From positions 2,356,001 through 2,420,000 of the forward strand of contig NZ_CP068771.1 of the NCBI RefSeq assembly GCF_018336935.1: a stretch of 64,000 nt of DNA, read 5' to 3'. The notes under the pieces were generated by a model. The model was given only the letters and a program-made list of their open reading frames with translations, was not told the origin of the DNA and did not search any database. The DNA comes from Serratia plymuthica (lineage in GTDB: Bacteria; Pseudomonadota; Gammaproteobacteria; Enterobacterales; Enterobacteriaceae). The stretch's first letter is position 1, and every line of letters begins with the position of its first letter. Position numbers and translations under genes: made by a program. Below, piece by piece: positions 52,567 to 60,755 of the stretch.

Positions 52567-53703
52567 ATGCCAATTCGAGTTTATATGTTCCCGGGACAGG
52601 GCTCCCAGCAGCCAGGAATGGGGCGAGAACTGTTCAGCCAGTTCCCTGATTTAACCCGTATTGCCGACGATATCTTAGGCTATTCGATCGAGCGCCTCTG
52701 TCTTGATGACCCTGATGGCGAGCTTAATAAGACCCAATACACTCAGCCTGCCATTTATGTAGTTAATGCATTGTCTTATTACAAGAAACGGCAAGAGACA
52801 GGTATCCAACCGGATTTTGTTTTAGGGCATAGCCTGGGGGAGTTCAATGCGTTGCTGGCCGCAGAGTGCTTTGATTTCGCCACCGGCCTGAAGCTGGTGA
52901 AGAAACGCGGCGAATTAATGGCGCAGGCGGCGGGCGGCGGCATGGCTGCGGTGCTGGGGCTAAGTGAAGCGAATCTGCGGGCATTCTTGACGGAAAAAAA
53001 ACTGGATACCATTGATTTGGCAAACTTTAATACACCCTCGCAGATTGTAATTTCCGGTCAGCGTGACGATGTCACAAAAGCGGTAACTGAATTTGAGCAG
53101 AGCGGAATGCGCTGTGTTCCTCTGAATACCAGCGGTGCTTTTCACTCCAGGTTGATGCGGGGCTCAATGGACAAATTCGAAAGTTACCTGCAAAACTTTC
53201 AGTTCTCAGCATTGAAGATCCCTGTCATTGCCAATACAACGGCACGCCCCTATGACGATGACACGCTGTTAACCTGCCTGGCGCAACAAATCGCCAGCCC
53301 GGTGCGCTGGACCGCAAGCATTCAATATCTGATGAGCCTGGGCACACCTGAATTTACCGAGCTGGGCCACAGCGAAGTGGTCAGTGGCTTGGTCGAAAAA
53401 ATCAAAGCAGAAACGACAGAAGACGAGTTGCAGGCAATAAGGTTACAACGTCACGGAAATGACGCCATCAAGGAAGTGGCCGATGTGATTGACAGGGTTA
53501 AACACGGCGCTACACTGGCGCCAGCCGAGAAAATTGCGCAATGGAATAGCCGGTTCCCGATCGGGCAAAAGGTGCATTCCACTATTTTGAACGCAGAAGC
53601 GGAAACCCGAACCGAGGCTTTGTTGCTGTTCCAACATCGCGCGGCGATCTATCTGAAAGGTTATAACGGTTACTTTGAACTCGATGAGTTAAAGCCGGTT
53701 TGA
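52567..53703 (+). CDS. oocW: trans-acting malonyl-acyltransferase, last gene of the PKS operon
   Basis: A 378-residue AT. I start at ATG 52567, preceded by GAAGGAG about 10 nt upstream; an in-frame GTG 48 nt earlier overlaps oocV and lacks such a site. The nucleophile is Ser89 in GHSLGEF, and Arg114 in KKRGELM marks malonyl specificity. A C-terminal extension of about 80 residues follows the AT core. It is the last gene of the co-directional run. With AT1 of OocV it gives the pathway two malonyl-type ATs; which one serves which modules cannot be told from sequence. Confidence 0.92.
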   Translation: MPIRVYMFPGQGSQQPGMGRELFSQFPDLTRIADDILGYSIERLCLDDPDGELNKTQYTQPAIYVVNALSYYKKRQETGIQPDFVLGHSLGEFNALLAAECFDFATGLKLVKKRGELMAQAAGGGMAAVLGLSEANLRAFLTEKKLDTIDLANFNTPSQIVISGQRDDVTKAVTEFEQSGMRCVPLNTSGAFHSRLMRGSMDKFESYLQNFQFSALKIPVIANTTARPYDDDTLLTCLAQQIASPVRWTASIQYLMSLGTPEFTELGHSEVVSGLVEKIKAETTEDELQAIRLQRHGNDAIKEVADVIDRVKHGATLAPAEKIAQWNSRFPIGQKVHSTILNAEAETRTEALLLFQHRAAIYLKGYNGYFELDELKPV

Positions 53704-53706
53704 CGA

Positions 53707-53742
53707 CACGGCGGCAACCTTTACGCAAAGTGGGCCGCCGTG
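53707..53742 (+). terminator. hairpin just after oocW (possible operon terminator)
   Basis: CACGGCGGC (53707-53715) pairs perfectly with GCCGCCGTG (53734-53742). Inside the loop CTTT pairs with AAAG, which extends the structure. It begins 4 nt after the oocW stop. No T-run follows directly, so it may be a 3'-end-protecting hairpin or work with Rho rather than as a classic intrinsic terminator. Confidence 0.45.
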
Positions 53743-53805
53743 AACATACCTCGCGCAAAACAGGCCGTTTTTTTGGTGTGTTTTGAACAAATCTGTGAGT
53801 ACACA

Positions 53806-53847
53806 AGGTGCCAAATGCTTTCAGATTTCACGTAGCGCGATCAAAAA
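53806..53847 (+). repeat. left arm of a 42-bp inverted repeat pair
   Basis: The reverse complement of this arm recurs at 54907-54948. Bases 53821-53847 (27 nt, TCAGATTTCACG...GATCAAAAA) match without mismatch, as do the outer nine bases AGGTGCCAA; a 6-nt spacer between them differs. Similarity fades further inward (AGCAGGGGG against AAGAGGG). The arms bound a 1,143-bp segment holding a methyltransferase gene. Confidence 0.9.
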
Positions 53848-54016
53848 AGCAGGGGGTTTTAATCCAAAATCGGTGGGCGAAGATAAGCGGCCGGCAAACC
53901 GCATGACATAAAACCTGTGCCGGCTGCCTCTTTGGACGTTCGATACCAGCTCTCCCGAGAGGCCAATCACCAAGCCGTTTCATTTTCGAAAAACTGCGTG
54001 CAGGTAGAGTCCAGTC

Positions 54017-54157
54017 ATGAGTTGCCCAGTTGATGGCGGTACGCTCTTATTGCCCCCAGAACTCATAGAAAAACTTGATAGCCTTGCCTGGGTTAATAAT
54101 GAGATGATCAGCGCAAAACGCAATAGATATAGAGAAGGGGCAAACAGGTCGCCATAA
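54017..54157 (+). CDS. 46-codon open frame of doubtful reality
   Basis: An ATG-to-TAA frame of 46 codons inside the inverted-repeat-bounded segment. The ribosome-binding signal is poor and I recognise no family. The product ends in a basic stretch (SAKRNRYREGANRSP). It could be a real small protein, a fragment of a decayed gene, or chance. Confidence 0.18.
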   Translation: MSCPVDGGTLLLPPELIEKLDSLAWVNNEMISAKRNRYREGANRSP

Positions 54158-54286
54158 TGGGAAGGACAATCATGAACGAATGAACTCATGCATGTAATTT
54201 AACATAATATACATTATGCGCACCAAGGTAAGGATACGTAGATTCTGAGGTTTTGGCCTTTATCATGACCTTATCCGCATTCTGCC

Positions 54287-54895
54287 TCAGATCGTGCTTT
54301 GCGCTAGCCACACTGTTCGTCCTCGGCATTCAGGATCTTCGAAAACCATCTTCACTACGTGAAAGCCATTTTCATGCAGCAACTGTCGATACTCTGCCGG
54401 CGCCAGGCTCGAATGATACAATGGCTCGCCTTCAAATGTGCCAATCGCTTCGCCGTCACTTGTGCCACTGGTAAACATCAATGCTGCTTTGCTGCCTGCA
54501 TGCTTGCGGAAAACTTTGAACATTTGGCGTTGGTCATTACGCGTAAGATGAAAAAAGCTGTCCCAGGCAATCAGCCCACCAAAGGTTTCATCCAGTGCCA
54601 ATTCTCGCATGTCTGTCACTCGCCACTGTTGATGCGGGAATTTATTCAGGCATGCGTCGATCATTGATCCTGAGCTATCAATCCCCAGTACGCTAAAACC
54701 TTGTCGAATGAAATATTCAGCGATCGGCGTTCCATTACCACAACCGATATCCAGGAGCCTTGCATTTGTCGGCACCAGATTCAGGAATCTGTCCAGCCAA
54801 GGCCGCTCAAACAGATCCGTTGTCCGCAACCTTTTCCAGGCTTCGGCATGTTGTTCGTATAAAGTAATGATCCTCGCGGCCGCAGAATGTGTCAT
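54287..54895 (-). CDS. class I SAM-dependent methyltransferase
   Basis: A 202-residue protein with motif I LLDIGCGNG (about residues 47-55), an acidic GIDSS motif II and an aromatic substrate-pocket region, typical of small stand-alone methyltransferases. Its substrate is unknown. The start ATG has GAGGG upstream and lies only 11 nt from the right inverted-repeat arm, so its promoter must be in or beyond that arm. It reads towards the PKS operon and is convergent with it. The AT-richer composition and the flanking repeats suggest a separately acquired gene rather than a tailoring enzyme of the polyketide. Confidence 0.85.
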   Translation of the reverse strand: MTHSAAARIITLYEQHAEAWKRLRTTDLFERPWLDRFLNLVPTNARLLDIGCGNGTPIAEYFIRQGFSVLGIDSSGSMIDACLNKFPHQQWRVTDMRELALDETFGGLIAWDSFFHLTRNDQRQMFKVFRKHAGSKAALMFTSGTSDGEAIGTFEGEPLYHSSLAPAEYRQLLHENGFHVVKMVFEDPECRGRTVWLAQSTI

Positions 54896-54906
54896 TTACC
54901 CTCTTC

Positions 54907-54948
54907 TTTTTGATCGCGCTACGTGAAATCTGAGAAATATTGGCACCT
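54907..54948 (-). repeat. right arm of the 42-bp inverted repeat pair
   Basis: Partner of 53806-53847 in inverted orientation. The 27-bp core is 54907-54933 and the outer nine bases TTGGCACCT are 54940-54948. The arm ends 11 nt before the methyltransferase start and so overlaps the place where that gene's promoter would be. I find no target-site duplication just outside the arms. Confidence 0.9.
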
Positions 54949-55026
54949 CTGGCCTTACAGAATTCGCCAATATTTACCGGTGAAAATCATACTCAGCAAC
55001 CCATTTTTCAACTTTCTCTTGCGTAG

Positions 55027-55743
55027 TTAAAGCTTATTGCTGCGAAAAAACGCCTCAAGCCTAAGCTTCTGCGCACCATCTTCAGTGAAGTTTTCAGGTG
55101 AAAGCCAGCCAGCAAGAGACTTCTCAATGACCGGCCATTCAATATCTATAACAGACAACCAATCGGTATCACGGTTACGTTGTTTACGGGTCATGGCTTG
55201 ACGAAATCGCCCTTCAAATATGAACCCCATTCTCTCGGCGGCTTTCCTTGAAGCCTTATTCAGTGAATCACAACGCCATGCAACGCGGCGATAACCCAGA
55301 GAAAAGGCGTTATGCAGCAACAAGTAAATGGCCTCAGTTCCCATGGCGGTTCTTTGCATAAGCGGTGACCAAGTGACATGCCCAATTTCCAGCGCACCGT
55401 TAACCGCATCCATATTGCTAAAGCAGACAACCCCAACCGGAGCGCCACTTTTTACGTCCGTCACGGCCCATGAAACCAGGTTGCCGTCTTCGATTTTATT
55501 CTTAAGCCAAAACATCATGTCTTGTAAACAGACCGGCCTTTCTGCGGCAAGCCAGGTCCAGTCTCTGTCATCCTCTGCCAGAGAAAATGCATGGAATAAG
55601 CCTTCGCAGTGGCTTATTTCAAGGGGCAAGAGATTACAGTATTGACCGTTAAGCGGCCTCTGGTCCGGGAGAGATACCGGTTGCCACTCAGGTAAGGAGA
55701 AGCCAACCGGCTGACCATAAATATTGGTATTCAACGTGTTCAC
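55027..55743 (-). CDS. GNAT-family acetyltransferase, RimJ/RimL-like
   Basis: About 238 residues resembling ribosomal-protein Ser/Ala N-acetyltransferase-like GNAT enzymes. The second half carries the acetyl-CoA-binding pattern (MGTEAIYLLLHNAF) and the RVAWRCDSLNKASRKAAERMGF block typical of RimJ/RimL proteins. The start is uncertain: the longest frame begins with a GTG that sits almost on the AAAGGG Shine-Dalgarno site, while a TTG nine bases further in (55734) has better spacing. The acceptor is unknown. It stands alone, on the same strand as the methyltransferase and the dehydrogenase. Confidence 0.85.
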   Translation of the reverse strand: MNTLNTNIYGQPVGFSLPEWQPVSLPDQRPLNGQYCNLLPLEISHCEGLFHAFSLAEDDRDWTWLAAERPVCLQDMMFWLKNKIEDGNLVSWAVTDVKSGAPVGVVCFSNMDAVNGALEIGHVTWSPLMQRTAMGTEAIYLLLHNAFSLGYRRVAWRCDSLNKASRKAAERMGFIFEGRFRQAMTRKQRNRDTDWLSVIDIEWPVIEKSLAGWLSPENFTEDGAQKLRLEAFFRSNKL

Positions 55744-55829
55744 CCTTTGTTTTTTCAGCGATTTTTGGCCTGCAGATTTTTAACAAGATACGTCGTTTAG
55801 AGGCTGCAAATTAACACGCCTTGCCCTTA

Positions 55830-56780
55830 TTAAGTGACGTTGTCACCTGATATCACCTGTGTGAGCAGCGGTTCTGCCAGGAAATGAGCCGACAGATTAT
55901 CGATAACCAACTGGACCGTTGCGGCAATGGCCTCGGGAGACCGCCCGGCGATATGCGGCGTTAAAATAACATTGTTTAACCGTGCAAGCTCCGGTGGTAC
56001 GGCAGGTTCGCCCTCTACCACATCAAGCGCCGCGCCGGCGATGCGTTGATGTTGCAGGGCGTTGATAAGCGCCGGTGTATCTACCACGCTACCGCGCGCA
56101 ATGTTGATCAGAAAGCCGTTTGGGCCCAGAGCATCAAGCACCTCCGTGTTAACAATGTGGCTGGTTTGCCTGCCGCCAGGGGTTGCAATCACCATAAAAT
56201 CAGCCCATTCGGCCAAGGCAACCGGGCTTGCACAATAGCGATAAGGCGTATCGTTACGCGGCTGGCGGTTGTGGTAAGCCACGGGCATCTCAAAACCCTT
56301 AGCCCCGCGCTGGGCAATCTGCATGCCGATATTACCGAGGCCGAGGATCCCCATTTTTTTGCCGAAAACCATCGGACGCGGTTGCCGTGCTTGCTTCCAT
56401 TCCCCCCGGCGAACGGCCGCATCGGCCTGTGGGATCCCTCGGGCAATGGCCATCAGCAGCGCTATCGCATGGTCGGAAACCGAGGCATCATTGGTGCCGG
56501 GGCCATGCGTCACGACAATACCCCGCGCCTGCGCGGCCGTCAGATCGATATTTTCGTAGCCCGCACCGAGTGCGCAGATGATTTCAAGCGCCGGCAGCGC
56601 GGATATGTCGTCTCCGCTGAGTCCAATGGAACCGTTGGTCAGTACCGCCTGTATATCGACCCTTGGTTTTACCGTCCATGCCGCTACCGAACTAGCGGCA
56701 TGGACGGTAAAACCAGCCAATTCGAGGCGGGCATGATGTTCGTGCGCAAGTTCAACCAATATCAGAAGATGGTGTGTCAT
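55830..56780 (-). CDS. D-2-hydroxyacid dehydrogenase (hydroxypyruvate/glyoxylate reductase-like)
   Basis: A 316-residue NAD(P)-dependent oxidoreductase. The Rossmann motif GLGNIG is at 147-152. The catalytic residues of the family are Arg229 in NIARGS, Glu256 in DVVEGEP and His276 in TPHIAGR. It probably reduces glyoxylate or hydroxypyruvate or oxidises a related 2-hydroxyacid. GGGA lies about 9 nt before the ATG. A perfect 22-bp inverted repeat lies within the codons for residues 23-39, an unusual feature. It lies downstream of a LysR gene on the same strand with a 134-nt gap. Confidence 0.9.
   Translation of the reverse strand: MTHHLLILVELAHEHHARLELAGFTVHAASSVAAWTVKPRVDIQAVLTNGSIGLSGDDISALPALEIICALGAGYENIDLTAAQARGIVVTHGPGTNDASVSDHAIALLMAIARGIPQADAAVRRGEWKQARQPRPMVFGKKMGILGLGNIGMQIAQRGAKGFEMPVAYHNRQPRNDTPYRYCASPVALAEWADFMVIATPGGRQTSHIVNTEVLDALGPNGFLINIARGSVVDTPALINALQHQRIAGAALDVVEGEPAVPPELARLNNVILTPHIAGRSPEAIAATVQLVIDNLSAHFLAEPLLTQVISGDNVT
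56665..56714. repeat. perfect 22-bp inverted repeat with 6-nt loop, inside a coding sequence
   Basis: The left arm 56665-56686 (GGTTTTACC...GCCGCTA) is the exact reverse complement of 56693-56714; the loop CCGAAC is 56687-56692. It encodes part of the N-terminal domain of the D-2-hydroxyacid dehydrogenase without breaking the frame. Confidence 0.95.
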
Positions 56781-56914
56781 AGAAAAGGTCCCGGCGGCAA
56801 GAAAGGCTATCGCCAGAATACCGCGATGGTGCCCGGGACATTAAGTCGGAAAATGCTGATTCCGCTGCCAGGCGATCGTTAACTCCCCTATTACTTCCAT
56901 TAATAAATCAACCG

Positions 56915-57811
56915 TTAGTCCACTGCCGCGACGATATGCTCACGCAGCCATCGATGCGCCGGATCGCGGTGGGATCGTTCGTGCCACAACATGGCCATTT
57001 CAAATCCGGGGACCTCAATGGGCGCTTCAACCACCTGTAGCGCCCGGTTATTGCGCACCAGCCGCCAAGGCAGCATGGCCACCAGATCGGAACTGGCAAG
57101 AACAGACATGATAAACAAGAAATGGGGAACCGAGAGCACCACCCGGCGCTGCAGGCCGGCCTCTGACAATACGCTGTCCGTATTGCCGTAAAATCCCCCG
57201 CCGTCCGGCGACACCACCACGTGCTCCATCCGGCAGAATTGTTCCAGCGTAGGGGGAACCGCCAGTTGAGGATGACCGGCACGGCCTGCCAGGACGTAAC
57301 GTTCGCTAAACAAGGTACGCCGACGCAGATTCTCTGGCGCTCCTTCATGAGTATGGAAAGCGAGATCAATTTCCCCTTGCTCCGCCTGCCGGGCGAGACG
57401 CGCGGGCACGGCTTCGAACACCGCCAATCGGGTGCCCGGAGCCACTGAACGCAGGCCAATCAAGGCCGGCAAGATGATGGTCGATTCACCGTAGTCGGAG
57501 GCGGCTACCCGCCAGGTATTGCAGGCACCGGCAGGATCAAAAGGGCTCGCCGGCGCCACTGCTTGCTCCAGCGCCTCGAGCGCCTGCCGCAAAGGTTCGC
57601 GTAACGCCTCGGCACGCGCGGTAGGCCGCATGCCTCGTGGCCCCGGCAGCAACAGCGGGTCGCCAAAAATCTCTCTCAACTTGGCAAGGTGCACGCTAAC
57701 CGAAGGCTGCGAGAAATTAAGGCGTTGCGCCGCTCGTGTCACATTATGTTCGGCGAGCAAGGCATCCAGCGTCACCAACAGATTGAGATCCAGTCGTCTG
57801 AGATTAGTCAT
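56915..57811 (-). CDS. LysR-family transcriptional regulator
   Basis: A 298-residue LysR-type regulator. The N-terminal winged helix-turn-helix is clear (residues 4-60, with AAQRLNFSQPSVSVHLAKLRE), followed by an effector-binding domain. It is divergent from an NAD(P)H quinone reductase gene, and the 84-nt intergenic gap holds a 16-bp palindrome that is a likely operator. By the usual LysR pattern it probably controls that reductase and itself. The D-2-hydroxyacid dehydrogenase follows on the same strand and may also be a target. Confidence 0.92.
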   Translation of the reverse strand: MTNLRRLDLNLLVTLDALLAEHNVTRAAQRLNFSQPSVSVHLAKLREIFGDPLLLPGPRGMRPTARAEALREPLRQALEALEQAVAPASPFDPAGACNTWRVAASDYGESTIILPALIGLRSVAPGTRLAVFEAVPARLARQAEQGEIDLAFHTHEGAPENLRRRTLFSERYVLAGRAGHPQLAVPPTLEQFCRMEHVVVSPDGGGFYGNTDSVLSEAGLQRRVVLSVPHFLFIMSVLASSDLVAMLPWRLVRNNRALQVVEAPIEVPGFEMAMLWHERSHRDPAHRWLREHIVAAVD

Positions 57812-57828
57812 GTTAATACCTGGAATAT

Positions 57829-57844
57829 TAGAAATTCATTTCTA
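57829..57844. promoter_or_regulatory. palindrome TAGAAATTCATTTCTA, probable LysR operator
   Basis: A perfect 7+2+7 inverted repeat in the divergent gap, 18 nt from the LysR start and 52 nt from the reductase start. It has the AT-rich dyad form with T and A at its ends expected of LysR sites. Confidence 0.55.
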
Positions 57845-57895
57845 CTATACCTGACAAAAACCTACCCTGCTTTTATCTTGCAATGGAGGTCTACC

Positions 57896-58681
57896 ATGAA
57901 TGTTCTTCTCGTCTACGCACACCCAGAACCGCAGTCACTGAACGGTTCAATGAGAGATTTTTCAATCAAGCGGTTGGAGGATGCCGGGCATACCGTCCAG
58001 GTATCCGACCTTTACGCCATGCAGTGGAAAGCCGTGCTCGACGCGGATGACAGCACGGCAACACAAACGGGCGAGCGGTTCGATCCTGCACGCGATTCCC
58101 AACGGGCATTTGCCGATGGGCTGCAAAGCAAAGACATTGAACTCGAACAGCAAAAGCTGCTGTGGGCCGACACGGTGATCCTGCAATTCCCGCTGTGGTG
58201 GTTCTCGATGCCGGCGATCCTCAAAGGCTGGGTAGAACGGGTTTACGCCTACGGTTTCGCCTATGGCGTGGGGGAACACTCCGACACCCACTGGGGCGAT
58301 CGTTATGGTGAGGGCACGCTGGCCGGCAAACGCGCCATGCTGATGGTCACCGCCGGCGGTTGGGAAACGCATTACGGCCCGCGCGGCATCAACGGACCTA
58401 TGGATGATATTTTATTCCCGATCCAGCATGGGATTTTGCATTATCCCGGCTTTGACGTACTGCCGCCGTTCGTGCTCTACCGAACCGACAAGATAGACCC
58501 AACGCGGTTTGCCGCGGCCTGTGAGGTACTCGGGCAACGTTTGGACAGCCTGTGGGATACCCCGCCTATTCCGTTCCGGCGGCAAAATGCCGGGGAATAC
58601 CATATCCCCGAGCTGTCCCTGAAAGAGCATATCGCGCCAGGCCGCTCAGGGTTCACTGTGCATAGCAGCGATAATCCATAA
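57896..58681 (+). CDS. NAD(P)H dehydrogenase (quinone), flavodoxin-like fold
   Basis: A 261-residue protein of the NQO1/MdaB flavodoxin_2 family. It opens with the LVYAHPEPQSLNGS FMN-phosphate loop and contains FPLWWFSMPAILKGWVERV and the GGWETHYGPRG block typical of two-electron quinone reductases. I start at ATG 57896, preceded by GGAGG; the frame stays open upstream but crosses the LysR promoter and coding region. It is likely a quinone or electrophile detoxifying enzyme, controlled by the divergent LysR regulator. Confidence 0.9.
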   Translation: MNVLLVYAHPEPQSLNGSMRDFSIKRLEDAGHTVQVSDLYAMQWKAVLDADDSTATQTGERFDPARDSQRAFADGLQSKDIELEQQKLLWADTVILQFPLWWFSMPAILKGWVERVYAYGFAYGVGEHSDTHWGDRYGEGTLAGKRAMLMVTAGGWETHYGPRGINGPMDDILFPIQHGILHYPGFDVLPPFVLYRTDKIDPTRFAAACEVLGQRLDSLWDTPPIPFRRQNAGEYHIPELSLKEHIAPGRSGFTVHSSDNP

Positions 58682-58687
58682 CCCTAC

Positions 58688-58716
58688 CGCGCGCGCCATT
58701 TAATACGGCGCGCGCG
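58688..58716. terminator. bidirectional GC-rich hairpin between convergent genes
   Basis: CGCGCGCGCC (58688-58697) pairs perfectly with GGCGCGCGCG (58707-58716) across a 9-nt AT-rich loop. It lies in the 43-nt gap between the quinone reductase stop and the convergent KefF-like gene. There is no T-run on either side, so termination efficiency is uncertain. Confidence 0.55.
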
Positions 58717-58724
58717 CTACAGGG

Positions 58725-59279
58725 CTAGTTCAGATTGGCGATAAACGCTCGATACTCCGACGCGCTGCGTTCAATATCATGATGATTTAAGGGTTCAACT
58801 TCGGCGTCCGGGGTATTTTCCTTGCCGTAGAATGCATGGAATGAACCGTATTTTGCCCGCACATAGTTAACCGTGATTTCAAAAGGCCGCAAAATCTCAT
58901 CCAGTGAATACTTATATCTGCCCTCCTGCGAGTAACCCTTAGCGCTGATCCCCGCCGTGACGGCCAGTGCAATCTTACGATCTTTCATTTTATAACCGCT
59001 GCTCGAACCATAGGCCCAGCCATAAGTCAGCACATCATCCAGCCACTTCTTCAGGAGCGGTGGCGAACTGAACCAGAATACCGGAAATTGCAGAACAATT
59101 TTTTCATGTTGCTCAATCAGTTGCTGCTCTTTTTCGACATCGAACCGCCAGTCTGGATAGACTTTATATAATTCATGAATGGTATAAAGTTCGGGATATC
59201 TCCTCAGCTCGGTCAGCCAGGCTTTATTGATCATCGAGTTTTCGATATCAGGATGAGCGACTACCACCAGCGTTTTCAT
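58725..59279 (-). CDS. KefF/YwrO-like NAD(P)H oxidoreductase
   Basis: A 184-residue flavodoxin_2-family protein, shorter than the reductase next to it. Motifs: VVVAHPDIENSM (FMN loop), LQFPVFWFSSPPLLKKWLDDVLTYGWAYG, and TAGISAKGYSQEG. Relatives are quinone reductases, including the ancillary subunit of the KefC potassium channel; no KefC is encoded here. It is divergent from an HxlR regulator, which probably responds to quinones or aldehydes and controls it. Confidence 0.9.
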   Translation of the reverse strand: MKTLVVVAHPDIENSMINKAWLTELRRYPELYTIHELYKVYPDWRFDVEKEQQLIEQHEKIVLQFPVFWFSSPPLLKKWLDDVLTYGWAYGSSSGYKMKDRKIALAVTAGISAKGYSQEGRYKYSLDEILRPFEITVNYVRAKYGSFHAFYGKENTPDAEVEPLNHHDIERSASEYRAFIANLN

Positions 59280-59384
59280 TCAGACTTCCCCTTTCAATGA
59301 GTTCACCGGGGCATCATATGTTATGCTTTATTAATGTAAAATACGCACACTGACTACATATACTAACCTTTAGGAAAGTATCAG

Positions 59385-59753
59385 ATGAACCTCGAAGATA
59401 TCTGCAGCCCAACGGGCATCGACCTCGAACAGACCGGATACGGCTATACGCTGTCGGTGATCAGCGGGAAATACAAAATGATCATTATGTACTGGCTGGC
59501 GCAATATAAGCCGGTATTACGCTTCAACCAATTGCAGCGCTGTATCGGCACCATTTCTTATAAAACGCTAAGCTCGACGTTAAAAGAGCTGGAAAGAGAC
59601 GGTATCGTCATCAGAAAGGAATACCCGCAGATCCCGCCCAAGGTCGAATACAGCCTCTCGGAACGAGGCCGCACGCTGATCCCGGTCATAGATATGATGT
59701 GTGCCTGGGGGGAAACTCACCGCGCTGAAACGCTCAGCCCTGCGGACGAATAA
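59385..59753 (+). CDS. HxlR-family transcriptional regulator
   Basis: A 122-residue winged-helix protein of the HxlR family (YodB/HypR type), with VISGKYKMIIMYWL, the recognition region ISYKTLSSTLKELERDGIV and the wing VEYSLSERGRTLIPVI. A Cys near the N-terminus (Cys7) is in the position used for redox sensing in several relatives. It is divergent from the KefF-like reductase across a 105-nt promoter region, so it likely represses that gene. Its 3' end overlaps the convergent MarR-GNAT gene by 20 nt. Confidence 0.9.
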   Translation: MNLEDICSPTGIDLEQTGYGYTLSVISGKYKMIIMYWLAQYKPVLRFNQLQRCIGTISYKTLSSTLKELERDGIVIRKEYPQIPPKVEYSLSERGRTLIPVIDMMCAWGETHRAETLSPADE

Positions 59754-60687
59754 ATAATTGTTCGGTCATAGGTTGGCCCCACTGCTCGCCCTGCTGCTCT
59801 TCTGCAAGGACAAAGCCGACGCTTTCATACAGATGTCGGGCCGCATCCAGCCCCTTGAACGTCCACAGGTGCGTTTCACGGAATCCGCGTTCATCGCAAA
59901 AGGCCACCGCCCGGTTCAGCAATTTCCGGCCCACACCGCTGCCGCGCAGGCTGTCATCGATGATAAAGGCACGCAGATGAGCGCGGTTATCGCCCAGTGA
60001 TTCGCCGTCGATGGAAACCGAACCGACAATGCGCCCGCCGCTGAGCGCGGACCAGGTCTCGTTCAGCGGATGGGACAGGCGCCCGGCGAGATCGGCCAGC
60101 GCCGCTCCTACCGTAGATTCGAAAAACGCGCCGAACCCAACCGTGCGCGAATAATACTGCATATGCATTTCCAGCGTTCTGGCGACAAAACCGGGGCGGT
60201 AACCACTGGCAATCTCTGTCTCCGGTAGCGGCGCTGCCTCACCAACCCGGTGAGCGTGCAATGCGGCAGCATAGGTTTGCAGACCGGCGGCAATGCCGGT
60301 GCCGGCCGCCGTCGGCAGAATGTCCAGCGCATTCAGCACCTGCCGTTCGGCAAAACGATTAATCCCCGCCAACGTTTGCCGCCCTTGTTCCGTCAGCCGC
60401 AGAATTTTCTCCCGCGCGTCACGCTCGCTGGGTTGCGTAGCCAGTTGCCCTGCTTTGATTAACTTGTTCAGCATGCGGCTGACGCTGGATTTTTCCAGAT
60501 TGAGCACCGTACACAGCTGCGCGGCGGTATCAACCTGCCGATCGCCTATTTCGATCAGCGCATGCACGGCGGACGGTGGCAAATCGGTCCCCGCCAACGT
60601 GTTGCCCATAAAACCCAGCTCGCGCACCAGATGGCGTGAGGCATCCCTGATAGGCTGCAAATACGGATGGTTTTCGGCGCTGGGCAT
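59734..60687 (-). CDS. MarR-type regulator fused to a GNAT acetyltransferase
   Basis: I start at 60687, where AAAGGA lies about 8 nt upstream; the frame is open for 24 more codons but without a good site. The 317-residue product has a MarR winged helix (about 1-145, with AAQLCTVLNLEKSSVSRMLNKLIKAGQL) and a GNAT domain (about 170-317, with RAFIIDDSLRGSGVGRKLLNRAVAFC as acetyl-CoA loop). This fusion is a known bacterial architecture of unclear substrate. It follows the MFS transporter on the same strand by 68 nt, with a dyad in the gap that could be its own operator. Confidence 0.9.
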   Translation of the reverse strand: MPSAENHPYLQPIRDASRHLVRELGFMGNTLAGTDLPPSAVHALIEIGDRQVDTAAQLCTVLNLEKSSVSRMLNKLIKAGQLATQPSERDAREKILRLTEQGRQTLAGINRFAERQVLNALDILPTAAGTGIAAGLQTYAAALHAHRVGEAAPLPETEIASGYRPGFVARTLEMHMQYYSRTVGFGAFFESTVGAALADLAGRLSHPLNETWSALSGGRIVGSVSIDGESLGDNRAHLRAFIIDDSLRGSGVGRKLLNRAVAFCDERGFRETHLWTFKGLDAARHLYESVGFVLAEEQQGEQWGQPMTEQLFIRPQG

Positions 60688-60700
60688 AATGGTTCCTTTA

Positions 60701-60725
60701 ATATAGTTGCGCAATACAACCATAT
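60701..60725. promoter_or_regulatory. dyad ATATAGTTG-7-CAACCATAT, candidate MarR operator
   Basis: The arms 60701-60709 and 60717-60725 are inverted repeats with one mismatch across a 7-nt spacer. The site lies just upstream of the MarR-GNAT start, where autorepressors of this family commonly bind. Confidence 0.45.
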
Positions 60726-60755
60726 CAGAGAAAGCCACAAATTCAAGAGGACGAA

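Larger units (their letters stand above)
53704..54286. other. 583-bp non-coding stretch after the PKS operon
   Basis: It contains the post-oocW hairpin, the left 42-bp inverted repeat and one short open frame (54017-54157). I see no tRNA, no transposase fragment and no other convincing gene. It is more AT-rich than the PKS genes, and it looks like the edge of the biosynthetic island followed by inserted DNA. Confidence 0.5.

Noticed and set aside
53704-55026. IS element or prophage remnant at the cluster edge
   Set aside because: No transposase, integrase or tRNA fragment is visible; only the inverted repeats support mobility, so they are reported as repeats rather than as a mobile element.
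56046-56882. 278-codon + strand frame across the D-2-hydroxyacid dehydrogenase
   Set aside because: Most of it is antisense to a gene with clear NAD-binding and catalytic motifs. The last ~100 bases lie in the intergenic gap but show no recognisable protein.
57689-57895. N-terminal extension of the quinone reductase
   Set aside because: The extra codons run through the LysR coding region and the shared promoter; ATG 57896 has a strong GGAGG and matches the family's usual start.
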